In this document: positions 26,301-33,586 of the stretch, piece by piece
How the letters are laid out: each line of letters starts with the position of its first letter
Numbering within the stretch: position 1 is the stretch's first letter
Source of the DNA: an uncultured Faecalibacterium sp.
GTDB taxonomy: Bacteria > Bacillota > Clostridia > Oscillospirales > Ruminococcaceae
Length of the DNA stretch: 64,000 nt
Reading direction: 5' to 3'
Assembly: GCA_937880095.1 (NCBI GenBank)
Contig: CALFLK010000025.1
Coordinates: 124,001 to 188,000 of the forward strand
Made by a program: the position numbers and the translations under genes
The notes under the pieces: generated by a model
Told to the model about the DNA's origin: nothing
Databases searched by the model: none
What the model saw: the letters and a program-made list of their open reading frames with translations, nothing else

Positions 26301-27275
26301 CATATTTTCCTGAATGCGGGCTGCCAGCACAATCACCTGTGCGGCATCTTCCGGCGAAGCCGTGCCGGCTTTGATTTGGTCCAGCAAAGTACGCATATCC
26401 CGGATATCCGTTTGCACCTGTGTCAGCGCCTGCTGTACCTGCGGGTCAGAAATATTCTCCTGTAAGGTGTTTGCCTGCTCGGTCAGCGCATCCAGAATCG
26501 GCTGAATCTGGGTTGCCTGCTGGGTCAGCTGCTGCTGTACAGGACCCATCACACCGGATGCCAGTGCCGAACCAAACGAGCCTTTCTGCTGTTCCAGTGC
26601 CGCTTTGCCATCCTTGAGCTGCTGTTCCGCTTTATCCAGTTCCCGACGTGCATCCGCCAGTTTCTGGTCGGTCAGGCCCAGCAACTGGTCGTTCAAACGG
26701 TCGATTTTATCTCGATTCAGGTCCACCTGCACGCTTTTTTCTACCAGACCTGCCGCCGAAACACTAGCGACACCGGGCTGACGCTCAATGTACGGTACGA
26801 CTTCATCCCGCACAAAAGCGGTAGTTTCGTACACGTCATAGCCCTCACAGCCCACACCCAGATACATGGTTGCCATCATATCCGGGCTCATTTCCATAAT
26901 GGAAGGGGTACCACACATTTCCGGCAGCTGTGCCGAAACCCGCTGGACGGCACTGGATACCTTGACCATGGCGGAATCCATGTTGGTATCCTCTTCAAAT
27001 TCCAGCTGTACCATAGATACATTTTCGCTGGATGTGGAGTACACATTGGTTACGCCGGTCACAGTACCTAAGCTGTCCTCCATCGGTTTTGTGACAGCAT
27101 CCTCCACTTTTTCCGGGCTTGCGCCGGGATAGGCGGTGATGACCAGCAGATAGGGCAGATTGATGGGCGGTAAAAGGTCGGTTGTCATGTTCGTCAAGGA
27201 CACGAACCCCAAGACCAGCACCATCAATACCGCCACCAGCACGGTATAGGGCTTTTTTACACTGAAACGCTCCAT
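23376..27275 (-). CDS. RND superfamily exporter with coiled-coil insertion
   Basis: A 1299-residue RND permease of the AcrB/HAE type. The topology is typical: one N-terminal membrane segment, a large external loop, a cluster of six segments around residues 570-760, a second loop and a final cluster ending near residue 1270. Proton-relay-type helices carry GMLVDNSVVVIENIY. About 230 residues (roughly 210-440) in the first external loop form a heptad-rich coiled coil absent from AcrB, which explains the extra length. No membrane-fusion protein or outer-membrane channel gene is adjacent, as expected in a Gram-positive. The ATG before Glu-Arg-Phe was chosen, with AGAGGA upstream. Coupled to a TetR gene. 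Confidence 0.9.
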   Translation of the reverse strand: MERFSVKKPYTVLVAVLMVLVLGFVSLTNMTTDLLPPINLPYLLVITAYPGASPEKVEDAVTKPMEDSLGTVTGVTNVYSTSSENVSMVQLEFEEDTNMDSAMVKVSSAVQRVSAQLPEMCGTPSIMEMSPDMMATMYLGVGCEGYDVYETTAFVRDEVVPYIERQPGVASVSAAGLVEKSVQVDLNRDKIDRLNDQLLGLTDQKLADARRELDKAEQQLKDGKAALEQQKGSFGSALASGVMGPVQQQLTQQATQIQPILDALTEQANTLQENISDPQVQQALTQVQTDIRDMRTLLDQIKAGTASPEDAAQVIVLAARIQENMKTVLDAVRAPVPETDTPAESEIPAQDSVLNTVVDAVVQTLEKLAAQVEAVPQLVEALKAAIGGLGQAQLEAAVGFATGQNQLIALEAQLKAAREQYESAREQALEHANLDTLLNVSTLSGMIYAQNFSMPAGYIDDENDNAWLLKIGEEYTSSEDISQALLCHVDGIGDVRLSDVADITVIDNAMDSYTRLNGSNAVVLSVYKGSTAGTNEVSRQCKSALKELTEKYDGFTSVVLMDQGDYITLIVNSVVSSMVLGALLAIIVLALFLKDFKPTLVVSISIPLSVLFAIVLMYFSHLSLNMMTLSGLALGIGMLVDNSVVVIENIYRLRARGVSPARAAVQGTKQVAGSIIASTLTTICVFLPMVFTKGTVRELLMPMGLAITYCLVASLIVAMTVVPAAGSTVLKHSKNRPHPLFDKVQNVYGKSLDWCLRHRAVPLAIAGGLLVFCVYRVIVMGVVILPEMTSSEVQVMISTDETLSQTESYEAVDAAMDAMMQVSGVQDVGIMSNSAGEDGIIRSYMGYVTTENENPGADEIAQLCEDLTAAAEGLNCTIQAGAGGMSDMSGMMGGGLSLEVYGNDLKTITQVTEDVVDIVNSVEGFTNASNGLAENGDQTIQLNIDRDAAMRYGLTVAQIYQEISNRMTTTASSTSITVDGVAMQVTVQDMTDLVTVENLMEIPFNCTVMDSMGGQTTEQHTLGEFASIEHTTSVDTVHRENQTRYMTVTAETMPGYNTTLLSRELQHKLDEYAASDRMPDGCRLHIGGETEQVKEMMRQMLLLLVVALIFVYLVMVAQFQSLLSPFIVLFTVPLAFTGGLLGLMLYGQQLSMLSLMGFLVLMGTVVNNGIVFVDYTNQLRMGGMERRPALIAAGCTRMRPILMTALTTILAMAQLIFGDDMGSQLGGGMAVVIAGGLLYATIMTLYIVPIMYDILFKHQPLNVDLGEEDLDTELDDAAEFLAAAHVGSDNVQSEEETAK

Positions 27276-27307
27276 AAAAGGAAATCCTCTCTTTAGCACT
27301 TACTCTT

Positions 27308-27327
27308 CCGACCGACCAGTCGGTCGG
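27308..27327. promoter_or_regulatory. TetR-type operator
   Basis: Perfect inverted repeat CCGACCGAC and GTCGGTCGG around a 2-base centre, 32 bases before the exporter start. It matches the well-known CGACYRGTCG-type TetR operator. Though it could also fold as a hairpin followed by T6 on the plus strand, no plus-strand gene precedes it. Confidence 0.85.
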
Positions 27328-27427
27328 TTTTTTACAGTTCAAAGTATACGCTTTGGGGGCATCCAATACCATGAACGTTCTGTAAAAATACTGTTGTTTT
27401 CTTTTGTATTTTCCCATTTTCGGCAAA

Positions 27428-27468
27428 TAAAAAACCGCAGCGTAACACTCGGTTACGCTGCGGTTTTT
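27428..27468 (-). terminator. Terminator of the D,D-carboxypeptidase gene
   Basis: Perfect stem AAAAACCGCAGCGTAAC with complement and T-run on the minus strand, 22 bases after the stop. Confidence 0.92.
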
Positions 27469-27490
27469 GCATCAAAGAAAATCTTTTATC

Positions 27491-28831
27491 TTATTTGTGC
27501 ACTGCGGTTCTTCTTCTGCCGCGTGCCTGCGGGCGGTGCTTGCGGAACAATACCGCAAAGTTTACTCTGCTATGGCTCAGCTGGGCAGTCAGATAACCCA
27601 GTGCAACCACAACCACCAGCACAGCCGGCACCAGCAAAAGTGCCCTCATGCTGCCTTTCAGCAGGGCAGATTCATACTTCTTGTCAGCAACCAGCGGTAC
27701 ACGACCAACTTCGCTGCCGTCCAGCTTTACGATTGCTGTACCCAGAGATTCGCCCTCCTTGATGGGCGCTTTGAATTCTTCCGGTGCTTCGATGTCAACG
27801 GTCAGGCTGGCATCATCATACGCGTGCTGCACCAAATCGGTGTTTGCGTGTAGCGTCACTACTTCGCTTTCATCACAGCCACGCAGTGCAACCTCACCCA
27901 CTTTTTCGCCCTTGGTCAACAGGGTACGATCCGAGTAGCGCGCAAATGCCCAATCAAAAATAGAGTTTACTTCCGGATAGATATAGAAAGGCTCGTTCTT
28001 CTTTTCTTTTTTCGCGCCCAGAATTGCCAGCATATAGTTGTGGCCCTCGTGGCTGGACGTGGTAACAAAGCAGCGACCTGCCAACGTGGTAAAGCCGGTT
28101 TTCACACCGGAAATACCTTCGCGGTAATAGTCACCGTCGGGCAGTAGCATCAGGTTGGTTGCTTCCAAATCCCGCGGCTGATCGTGCTTATTGTTTGCAG
28201 GAACGGTATACTTAACCGTATTGGCGATTTCCATGTACTTTTCATTCTGCCAGCAGGCAGTAGCAATCTTGACGATATCCTGTGCAGTAGAAACATTGCC
28301 CTGATCATACAAGCCATGGGGGCAGCCAAACTGGGTATTGGCGCAGCCCAGTGCTGCTGCTTTTTGGTTCATCTGATCCACAAAAGCGGGAATGCTGCCA
28401 TTGCCAAAGTAATCCGCCAAAACGCTGGCTGCATCGTTGGCACTTGCCACCAGCAGACCATACATCAAATCAATCAGGCGGATTTCTTCGCCCACAATCA
28501 GACGCATATCCGAGCCGTTGGCATTCTGAATATCTTTGAACTCCTGTGTCAGGCTTTCCGGCACAGTGATGGTTTTTTCCAAATCCTCGCCGCTTTCCAA
28601 TACAAGCAGCGCCGTCATCATCTTCGTCAGGCTGGCTACATAGCGGGTTTCGCTACTATTCTGATCCAGCAGAACCGTGCCGTCATCCAAGTTTACCATG
28701 TAAACCGATTCATCTTCCATACTGGTCGTGATCGGCATATCGTATGCGGCACTTGCCGGTACAGCCATCGCCACCACCAAAACCAGCACCAGCGCCAAGG
28801 CTGTCAGGCGGTTAAACAGTGTCTTTTTCAT
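27491..28831 (-). CDS. D-alanyl-D-alanine carboxypeptidase (PBP5/DacF-like)
   Basis: A 446-residue secreted penicillin-binding protein that trims the terminal D-Ala of peptidoglycan pentapeptides. A signal peptide (residues 1-29, ending ASA) is followed by the three active-site motifs: SLTK (Ser nucleophile), SAN and KTG. A beta-rich C-terminal domain precedes a membrane segment (about residues 400-420) and a basic tail rich in Arg, which is a true helical anchor rather than the usual amphipathic helix. GTGGAG is 12 bases upstream of the ATG, somewhat distant. Confidence 0.92.
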   Translation of the reverse strand: MKKTLFNRLTALALVLVLVVAMAVPASAAYDMPITTSMEDESVYMVNLDDGTVLLDQNSSETRYVASLTKMMTALLVLESGEDLEKTITVPESLTQEFKDIQNANGSDMRLIVGEEIRLIDLMYGLLVASANDAASVLADYFGNGSIPAFVDQMNQKAAALGCANTQFGCPHGLYDQGNVSTAQDIVKIATACWQNEKYMEIANTVKYTVPANNKHDQPRDLEATNLMLLPDGDYYREGISGVKTGFTTLAGRCFVTTSSHEGHNYMLAILGAKKEKKNEPFYIYPEVNSIFDWAFARYSDRTLLTKGEKVGEVALRGCDESEVVTLHANTDLVQHAYDDASLTVDIEAPEEFKAPIKEGESLGTAIVKLDGSEVGRVPLVADKKYESALLKGSMRALLLVPAVLVVVVALGYLTAQLSHSRVNFAVLFRKHRPQARGRRRTAVHK

Positions 28832-29198
28832 GCTGCTTTCGCTCCACTTCTCTCTTTTTTCGGGGCTAACCCCGCATCCATGTCAGAACGCTATTGATAA
28901 GCATACCACATTTTTTCGGAAAGCGAAAGCCGCCGGGCAGGGGTTTCCATACTCCGCTTTTGCTTTTCTTTTGCCCCCACCCGCACACAGCCGCCAAACA
29001 ATGAAATAGCCCCCTGCGCTTGCGGTACGCAGGGGGCTTAATTGCTTGGGGTATTCGTTTGGTGTGAGGAGGAATCATGTGCAAGGTATCGGTTGCGGCT
29101 CCGAACCTTGTGACTTTAGTATACTCACTTTCCTGTGTGAATTGATGAAGTTGGTGTGAAGATTTTGTAAAAACGAGAAGGAATCTGGCACACAATTT
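28832..29198. other. Intergenic region with hairpins and possible small RNA or ORF
   Basis: No established gene. It holds a perfect hairpin at 29008-29038 (GCCCCCTGCG stem) that may terminate birA, a second hairpin at 29081-29109 (CAAGGTATCGG with CCGAACCTTG), and a TATACT box at about 29118-29123 facing left. Between the hairpins the minus strand reads TTCCTCCTC, an anti-Shine-Dalgarno sequence; the plus strand of the same bases is the ribosome site of a 22-codon ORF. Confidence 0.5.
29077..29145 (+). CDS. Possible 22-aa small ORF
   Basis: Starts ATG-TGC-AAG (MCKVSVAAPN...) with AGGAGG five bases upstream and ends at TGA; two cysteines. Nothing recognisable. It overlaps a hairpin, has no clear plus-strand promoter and no downstream plus-strand gene, so it may be only the complement of a minus-strand small RNA. 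Confidence 0.25.
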   Translation: MCKVSVAAPNLVTLVYSLSCVN

Positions 29199-29951
29199 TC
29201 ACAAAGCGCCATAAATGCCCTGTACCGACACTTCTCCGGTGAATATTTCACGCGTCTCTGCGTCAGTTTCCACCACAAGGCGGCCCTGCTCATCCACGTC
29301 TGCGCATTTGCCAGCAGCTGTGGTTTCTCCATTTTGCCAGGTAACACGGCGACCCAGATTCACACAAGCGGCGCAGTAATCTTTGCGCAGGGGTGCAAAG
29401 CCTTCTTGTGCGAAATTTTCCAGCCGATGTGCCAAACCTGCTGTAATACGGGCAACCAATTCCGGCACATCTCGCTTGATATCGACGGTATAGCCTGCCA
29501 TCGCCAGTGAACCTGCATGCGGCAAATCCTGCGCATCAAAATGTTCCTTAGGCTGTGCCAGATTGATGCCAATACCCAGCACCCACACCCGCACATCGGG
29601 ATTTTTCGGGTCCACGGTGCTTTCGCATAGGATACCGGCAATCTTTTTGCCTTGCAAAAGCAGGTCATTGGGCCATTTGATCTGACATTCAGCACCATAC
29701 TGCTGACGCAAGGCATCCGAAGCCACCAAGCTCACCAGCTGAGGCAGGGTTTCCGGCTGCACCATCGGCATAGATACCACCGCGGTATAATACAATGCCT
29801 GATCGGCAGCATTTTCCCAGCGGCGACCCAAACGCCCCCGACCGCCGGTCTGGTTCATGGTATACACAGCACCATACGGCATAAGCTGACGATAGTTTTC
29901 CTTTGCCCAGCGGTTTGTGCTGTCGCACTGGGACAGATATTCTACCTGCAT
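29199..29951 (-). CDS. birA: Biotin--[acetyl-CoA-carboxylase] ligase
   Basis: A 250-residue monofunctional biotin protein ligase. The ATP/biotin-binding motif GGRGRLGRRW and KWPNDLLLQGKKIAGIL are present, and the C-terminal small SH3-like domain follows. The N-terminal DNA-binding domain of bifunctional BirA is missing, so it should not act as a repressor. GGAGGTG precedes the start. It follows a metallophosphoesterase gene with a terminator between. Confidence 0.93.
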   Translation of the reverse strand: MQVEYLSQCDSTNRWAKENYRQLMPYGAVYTMNQTGGRGRLGRRWENAADQALYYTAVVSMPMVQPETLPQLVSLVASDALRQQYGAECQIKWPNDLLLQGKKIAGILCESTVDPKNPDVRVWVLGIGINLAQPKEHFDAQDLPHAGSLAMAGYTVDIKRDVPELVARITAGLAHRLENFAQEGFAPLRKDYCAACVNLGRRVTWQNGETTAAGKCADVDEQGRLVVETDAETREIFTGEVSVQGIYGAL

Positions 29952-29963
29952 CCAAACACCTCC

Positions 29964-29988
29964 AAAAAAAGCGGACCCTTTGGTCCGC
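29964..29988 (-). terminator. Terminator of the phosphoesterase/rsmI operon
   Basis: Stem GCGGACC/GGTCCGC followed by seven T on the minus strand; the T-run runs into the birA ribosome site. Confidence 0.85.
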
Positions 29989-29995
29989 CGTTTGC

Positions 29996-30493
29996 TTATT
30001 TTTCCGCTGCACCGGGCACAAATTTATGCTCGGCAGAAACAATTTTACCCTCATCCACGAGAATCACGCCATAAGTGTCCATACCGGTGTAAGTGCGTCC
30101 ACAGCTGCCGGGATTGAACAGCAGTACACCGTCCCGCTCCTCGCAGCAGGCATGATGGGTATGACCGAACAGCGCCACATCGGCACCGCGTGCCTTCGCT
30201 GCCTGTGCAATCGTGTCCAAATCGTATTTTACGCCATACATATGTCCATGCGTATAGAAAAACAGCACTTTGTCAAAGGCTGCCAGACCCTCGTTGGGCT
30301 CTAAGACATTATAATCGCAGTTGCCTGCTACACCGTACAGCCGCGCTTTTCCGGCAAAAGCCGCTGCACGGTCATAGTCACGCAGACCATCGCCCAGAAA
30401 AATAGCAACATCCATATCCGGCTCTGCCTTAAAAATGCGTTCCAATGCAGGCTCGGCACCGTGGCTGTCGCTGCAAATAATGAGCTTGGTCAT
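29996..30493 (-). CDS. YfcE/MJ0936 family metallophosphoesterase
   Basis: A 165-residue calcineurin-like phosphodiesterase. All metal-site motifs are present in order: SDSHG, LGDG, GNCD, THGH and GHTH. Small members of this family hydrolyse phosphodiesters in vitro; the physiological substrate is unknown. Its ATG overlaps the rsmI stop by four bases (ATGA) with GAGGAGG inside rsmI, so translation is coupled. Confidence 0.9.
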   Translation of the reverse strand: MTKLIICSDSHGAEPALERIFKAEPDMDVAIFLGDGLRDYDRAAAFAGKARLYGVAGNCDYNVLEPNEGLAAFDKVLFFYTHGHMYGVKYDLDTIAQAAKARGADVALFGHTHHACCEERDGVLLFNPGSCGRTYTGMDTYGVILVDEGKIVSAEHKFVPGAAEK

Positions 30494-31338
30494 GCTTCCT
30501 CCTCATTTTGTGCCAGCAAGGCACGGTAAATTTCACTCTTGGCAAAGGGCGTGCCCTTTGCTGCTTCACGAGCTGCGGCGCTGGCGGGCATACCTTCATT
30601 TTCCATCAAAGCGCGCGCATGAGCTGCTACGCCTTCCAGCGTCTGGGCTGCCTGCGCATCTGCCTGCGCTGCGCCAGCCATAACCAGCACATACTCGCCG
30701 CGAGGTGCGTTTTCTTTATAATATGCCACTGCTTCGCCCAGTGTGGTTTTGACCACTTCTTCATGCAGCTTGGTCAGCTCACGGCACAGGGTCACGCTGC
30801 GGTCGGCACCAAAGGCATCACACATATCATCCAGCGTATTGCGCAACTTGTGGGGTGCTTCATAGAAAATAATGGTGCGTTTTTCGTGCAGCAGTTCTTC
30901 CAAACGAGCACGGCGCTGGCGCTTTTCCACCGGAATAAAGCCCTCGAACACCCAGCGGTCGGTTTTCTGACCCGAAACCGCCAAAGCCGTCACCGCAGCG
31001 CTGGCTGCCGGAACTGGAACCACCGGGATTCCGCGCTCCATCGCGTCGCGTACAATCACTTCGCCGGGGTCCGAAACGCAGGGCATACCGGCATCACTGC
31101 ACAGCGCGCAGCTTTCGCCTGCTTCGATGCGCTGCAAGATGGCTTCGCCCTTTTGCAAAGCGTGTTCATAATAGCTGACCAGCGGCTTTTTCAAACCCAG
31201 ATGATTCAGCAGCTTCAGGGTCACGCGGGTATCTTCCGCCGCGATAAAATCCACCATCCCAAAGGTTGCGGCAGCACGAGGGGTCATATCCTCCAGGTTG
31301 CCGATGGGGGTAGCGACAATATATAGGGTACCGGGCAT
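30490..31338 (-). CDS. rsmI: 16S rRNA (cytidine(1402)-2'-O)-methyltransferase
   Basis: A 282-residue SAM-dependent methyltransferase of the tetrapyrrole-methylase fold that 2'-O-methylates C1402 in the ribosomal decoding centre. Diagnostic segments are LYIVATPIGNLEDMTPRA, the SAM-binding CSDAGMPCVSDPG and FYEAPHKL. Length is normal. AGGAGG precedes the ATG. It lies 18 bases after the N6-methyltransferase gene and overlaps the phosphoesterase gene, forming a three-gene unit, a common Firmicute arrangement. Confidence 0.95.
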   Translation of the reverse strand: MPGTLYIVATPIGNLEDMTPRAAATFGMVDFIAAEDTRVTLKLLNHLGLKKPLVSYYEHALQKGEAILQRIEAGESCALCSDAGMPCVSDPGEVIVRDAMERGIPVVPVPAASAAVTALAVSGQKTDRWVFEGFIPVEKRQRRARLEELLHEKRTIIFYEAPHKLRNTLDDMCDAFGADRSVTLCRELTKLHEEVVKTTLGEAVAYYKENAPRGEYVLVMAGAAQADAQAAQTLEGVAAHARALMENEGMPASAAAREAAKGTPFAKSEIYRALLAQNEEEA

Positions 31339-31356
31339 ATTTTCTGCCTCCTGTTA

Positions 31357-32049
31357 TCATTTTTGTGCAGCAGGACCATACAATGCTGCTCCTGCTGAAA
31401 TCAGTACATCCGGTTCTACAATCAAACCGGGACGGCGATTCTTTTGGGCTTCTACCAGAAAAAGCCAAGGCGTACCGCCAGCTTTATTTTTTACAAATGC
31501 CAAACGCTTCGGCTCCAGCCGAGCCGCCTGCAAGGCAGCAAATACTTCTGCCAAACGCTGGGGGCGATGACACATGGCAAAGCGACCGCCATCCCGCAAA
31601 AGCCGTGCGCCGCAGCGGCATACATCGTTCAGACTGCACTCCAGTTCATGGCGAGCTGTTGCGCGGGCAGTGCTGGCGCTTTGCTGACCGGATGTGAAAT
31701 AAGGCGGATTGCAGGCTACCACGTCGTACAATCCGGCATCCGGCGGGGTCCAGCCACGCAAATCCGCCAAAACCGGCGTAATGTGGGACAGTTCTTCCTG
31801 TTCCTGCACCGCCTGACGCAGCAAAGCCGACCCTTCGGGGGCGATTTCTACCGCCATACACGAGCCACGATGCCCAGCATCGTGCCATTCCAAGCTGACG
31901 ATACCACATCCGCTGCACAAATCCACCGCACGCTGCGCCCGATGGGGCGGGCAGAACCGCGCCAGCAGCAGCGCATCCGTACCGAAGCGATGCTCTGTAT
32001 TGCAGTACACCTGTGTACCATTCGTCAAAATTTCCTTGGTATTGCTCAC
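31357..32049 (-). CDS. TrmN6/YfiC-like N6-adenine methyltransferase
   Basis: A 230-residue class I methyltransferase with the SAM motif VDLCSGCGIVSL and the N6-adenine motif NPPYF. The family methylates A37 of tRNA-Val in E. coli and is commonly found next to rsmI in Firmicutes, as here. Three GTG codons in frame could start translation; I chose the third because AGCGGAGG lies at a suitable distance, but the first adds only three residues. Confidence 0.88.
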   Translation of the reverse strand: MSNTKEILTNGTQVYCNTEHRFGTDALLLARFCPPHRAQRAVDLCSGCGIVSLEWHDAGHRGSCMAVEIAPEGSALLRQAVQEQEELSHITPVLADLRGWTPPDAGLYDVVACNPPYFTSGQQSASTARATARHELECSLNDVCRCGARLLRDGGRFAMCHRPQRLAEVFAALQAARLEPKRLAFVKNKAGGTPWLFLVEAQKNRRPGLIVEPDVLISAGAALYGPAAQK

Positions 32050-32180
32050 GCGCACCACCCCTCCGCTCTGTGTGATGAATCCTTGTGAAGGTACATTCCT
32101 TCAATATGACATACAGGAATATTATACACGCTATTTTCCGCTTTTTCTACCGGGAAAGGGGATTTGACGCTTTCCCACAC

Positions 32181-32220
32181 AAAAATAAGGGCGCACCCAA
32201 TGGGTGTGCCCTTATTTTTT
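32181..32220 (-). terminator. Terminator after the ferredoxin gene
   Basis: Long stem AAAATAAGGGCGCACCC with complement, one non-Watson-Crick position, with T or A runs at both ends. Confidence 0.8.
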
Positions 32221-32246
32221 GCTTTTAAGCGCAATCGGCTGATAAA

Positions 32247-32414
32247 TTATTCAGCAACGATAGCACCGGTGGGGCAAACGCCCTCGCAAGCGCCGCAGTC
32301 GATGCAAACGTTTGCGTCAACAGTAGCGGTGCCCTCAACGGTGATAGCGCCAACGGGGCAAGCGGACTCGCATGCGCCACAGCCGACGCAAGCATCAGTA
32401 ACCTTGTGTGCCAT
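32247..32414 (-). CDS. 2[4Fe-4S] ferredoxin
   Basis: A 55-residue clostridial-type ferredoxin with two complete cluster motifs, CVGCGACESACP and CIDCGACEGVCP, related by the internal twofold repeat of this family. It carries low-potential electrons in the cytoplasm and is the expected partner of the PFOR in this window. AAAGGAG precedes the ATG and a promoter lies 90 bases upstream. Frequent codons suggest strong expression. The family is certain. Confidence 0.96.
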   Translation of the reverse strand: MAHKVTDACVGCGACESACPVGAITVEGTATVDANVCIDCGACEGVCPTGAIVAE

Positions 32415-32502
32415 AGTGTTTCTCCTTTACTCCGTGCGTTGCAATTCTGGGGCAGAAACAGCACGGCAGTCAACCTGCCCCACAGGAATACTCCTTAGGG
32501 GC

Positions 32503-32532
32503 AGTGTATCATAAAATGCCCTTTTGGTGCAA
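32503..32532 (-). promoter_or_regulatory. Promoter of the ferredoxin gene
   Basis: TTGCAC and TACACT, 18 bases apart; a hairpin (TGGGGCAG/CTGCCCCA, 32453-32487) lies in the leader. Confidence 0.55.
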
Positions 32533-32577
32533 GTAGTAACCCCTTTGCTGCGCATGATGTGCAAGAAATTTTACATC

Positions 32578-33489
32578 TTATTCTGCATCGTCCTCGGGTT
32601 CAAAACCGGGGTGGGGAATCGGGTTCGGGTTCATCCCGGAAAAATCATCATACGGGTCCGGTGCTTTGGGGCTGCGCTTACCGCCGGAAATATACTGGCA
32701 CTGGCCGGCTTTGTAGGTTTTGGGTGCCAGGCTGTCGGTGCCGGTACGAACGCGCAGCGTAGCAGAAACCGGGCTGACCTCCACAACGGTACCAACGCCG
32801 TCCGGGGTGCGAACGGTAGAACCAACCATAGGCAGAACGCCATTCAGGTACTCATAGGTTTTCTGCTCGTAAGCCAGACAGCACATCAGACGACCACAGC
32901 AGCCGCTGATTTTGCTGGGGTTCAGGGACAGATTCTGCTCCTTTGCCATCTTGATGGACACCGGCTGGAAATCCTTCAAGAAGCGGCTGCAGCAGAACGG
33001 CTGACCGCAGATGCCCAGACCGCCCAGCATTTTGCTTTCGTCACGCACGCCAATCTGGCGCAGCTCAATACGGGTATGGAACACACCCGCTAGATCCTTG
33101 ACCAGCTCGCGGAAGTCCACACGGCCGTCTGCCGTAAAGTAGAACAGAATCTTGGAACGATCCAGATTATATTCCACTTCCACCAGCTTCATGTCCAGAC
33201 CGTGCTTTTCAATGCGTTCCTGGCACAGCTGGAATGCCTTTTCCTCGTCGGCACGGTTCTGCTTCATGCGGCGCACATCCACTGCGTCCGCCATGCGCAC
33301 AACCGGCTTCAAATCACGGCTGCAGTTGCTGTCTGCAACTTCATGGATGCCCTGCACAACCTCGCCGCACTCGGTGCCGCGGGCGGTGGTGACGATGACA
33401 TAATCACCGGTCTTGATATCCATATCGCAGGGGTCAAAATAATAGCTCTTGCCATTGGGTTTGAATCGAACAGATACGATTTTTTTCAT
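32578..33489 (-). CDS. ricT: RicT/YaaT PSP1-domain protein
   Basis: A 303-residue protein of the PSP1 family. The core has the Cys-rich signature GLGICGQPFCCSRFL and SGCCGRLMCCLAYE, whose cysteines bind Fe-S clusters in the Bacillus RicAFT complex that directs RNase Y in mRNA maturation and sporulation. The acidic, Pro-rich C-terminal tail (after residue 265) is variable. No clear Shine-Dalgarno precedes the ATG; the upstream sequence is A-rich. It follows holB, as in Bacillus, where yaaT lies beside holB. Confidence 0.92.
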   Translation of the reverse strand: MKKIVSVRFKPNGKSYYFDPCDMDIKTGDYVIVTTARGTECGEVVQGIHEVADSNCSRDLKPVVRMADAVDVRRMKQNRADEEKAFQLCQERIEKHGLDMKLVEVEYNLDRSKILFYFTADGRVDFRELVKDLAGVFHTRIELRQIGVRDESKMLGGLGICGQPFCCSRFLKDFQPVSIKMAKEQNLSLNPSKISGCCGRLMCCLAYEQKTYEYLNGVLPMVGSTVRTPDGVGTVVEVSPVSATLRVRTGTDSLAPKTYKAGQCQYISGGKRSPKAPDPYDDFSGMNPNPIPHPGFEPEDDAE

Positions 33490-33586
33490 ATGCTTTTTTC
33501 GCTTTGCCGCTGCCGTGGGCGGCGTTTTTCACAGCCTGTGCCTCGGCAGATATCAGCACAGGGTCAAAAAAGGAAAGAATATCCCG

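Noticed and set aside
27308..27334. Plus-strand terminator (GC hairpin followed by T6)
   Set aside because: No plus-strand gene precedes it; the inverted repeat matches a TetR operator in front of an operon ending in a tetR gene.
32225..32473. An 82-codon frame over the ferredoxin gene
   Set aside because: It is another frame of the 55-aa ferredoxin gene, which has complete cluster motifs and a ribosome site.
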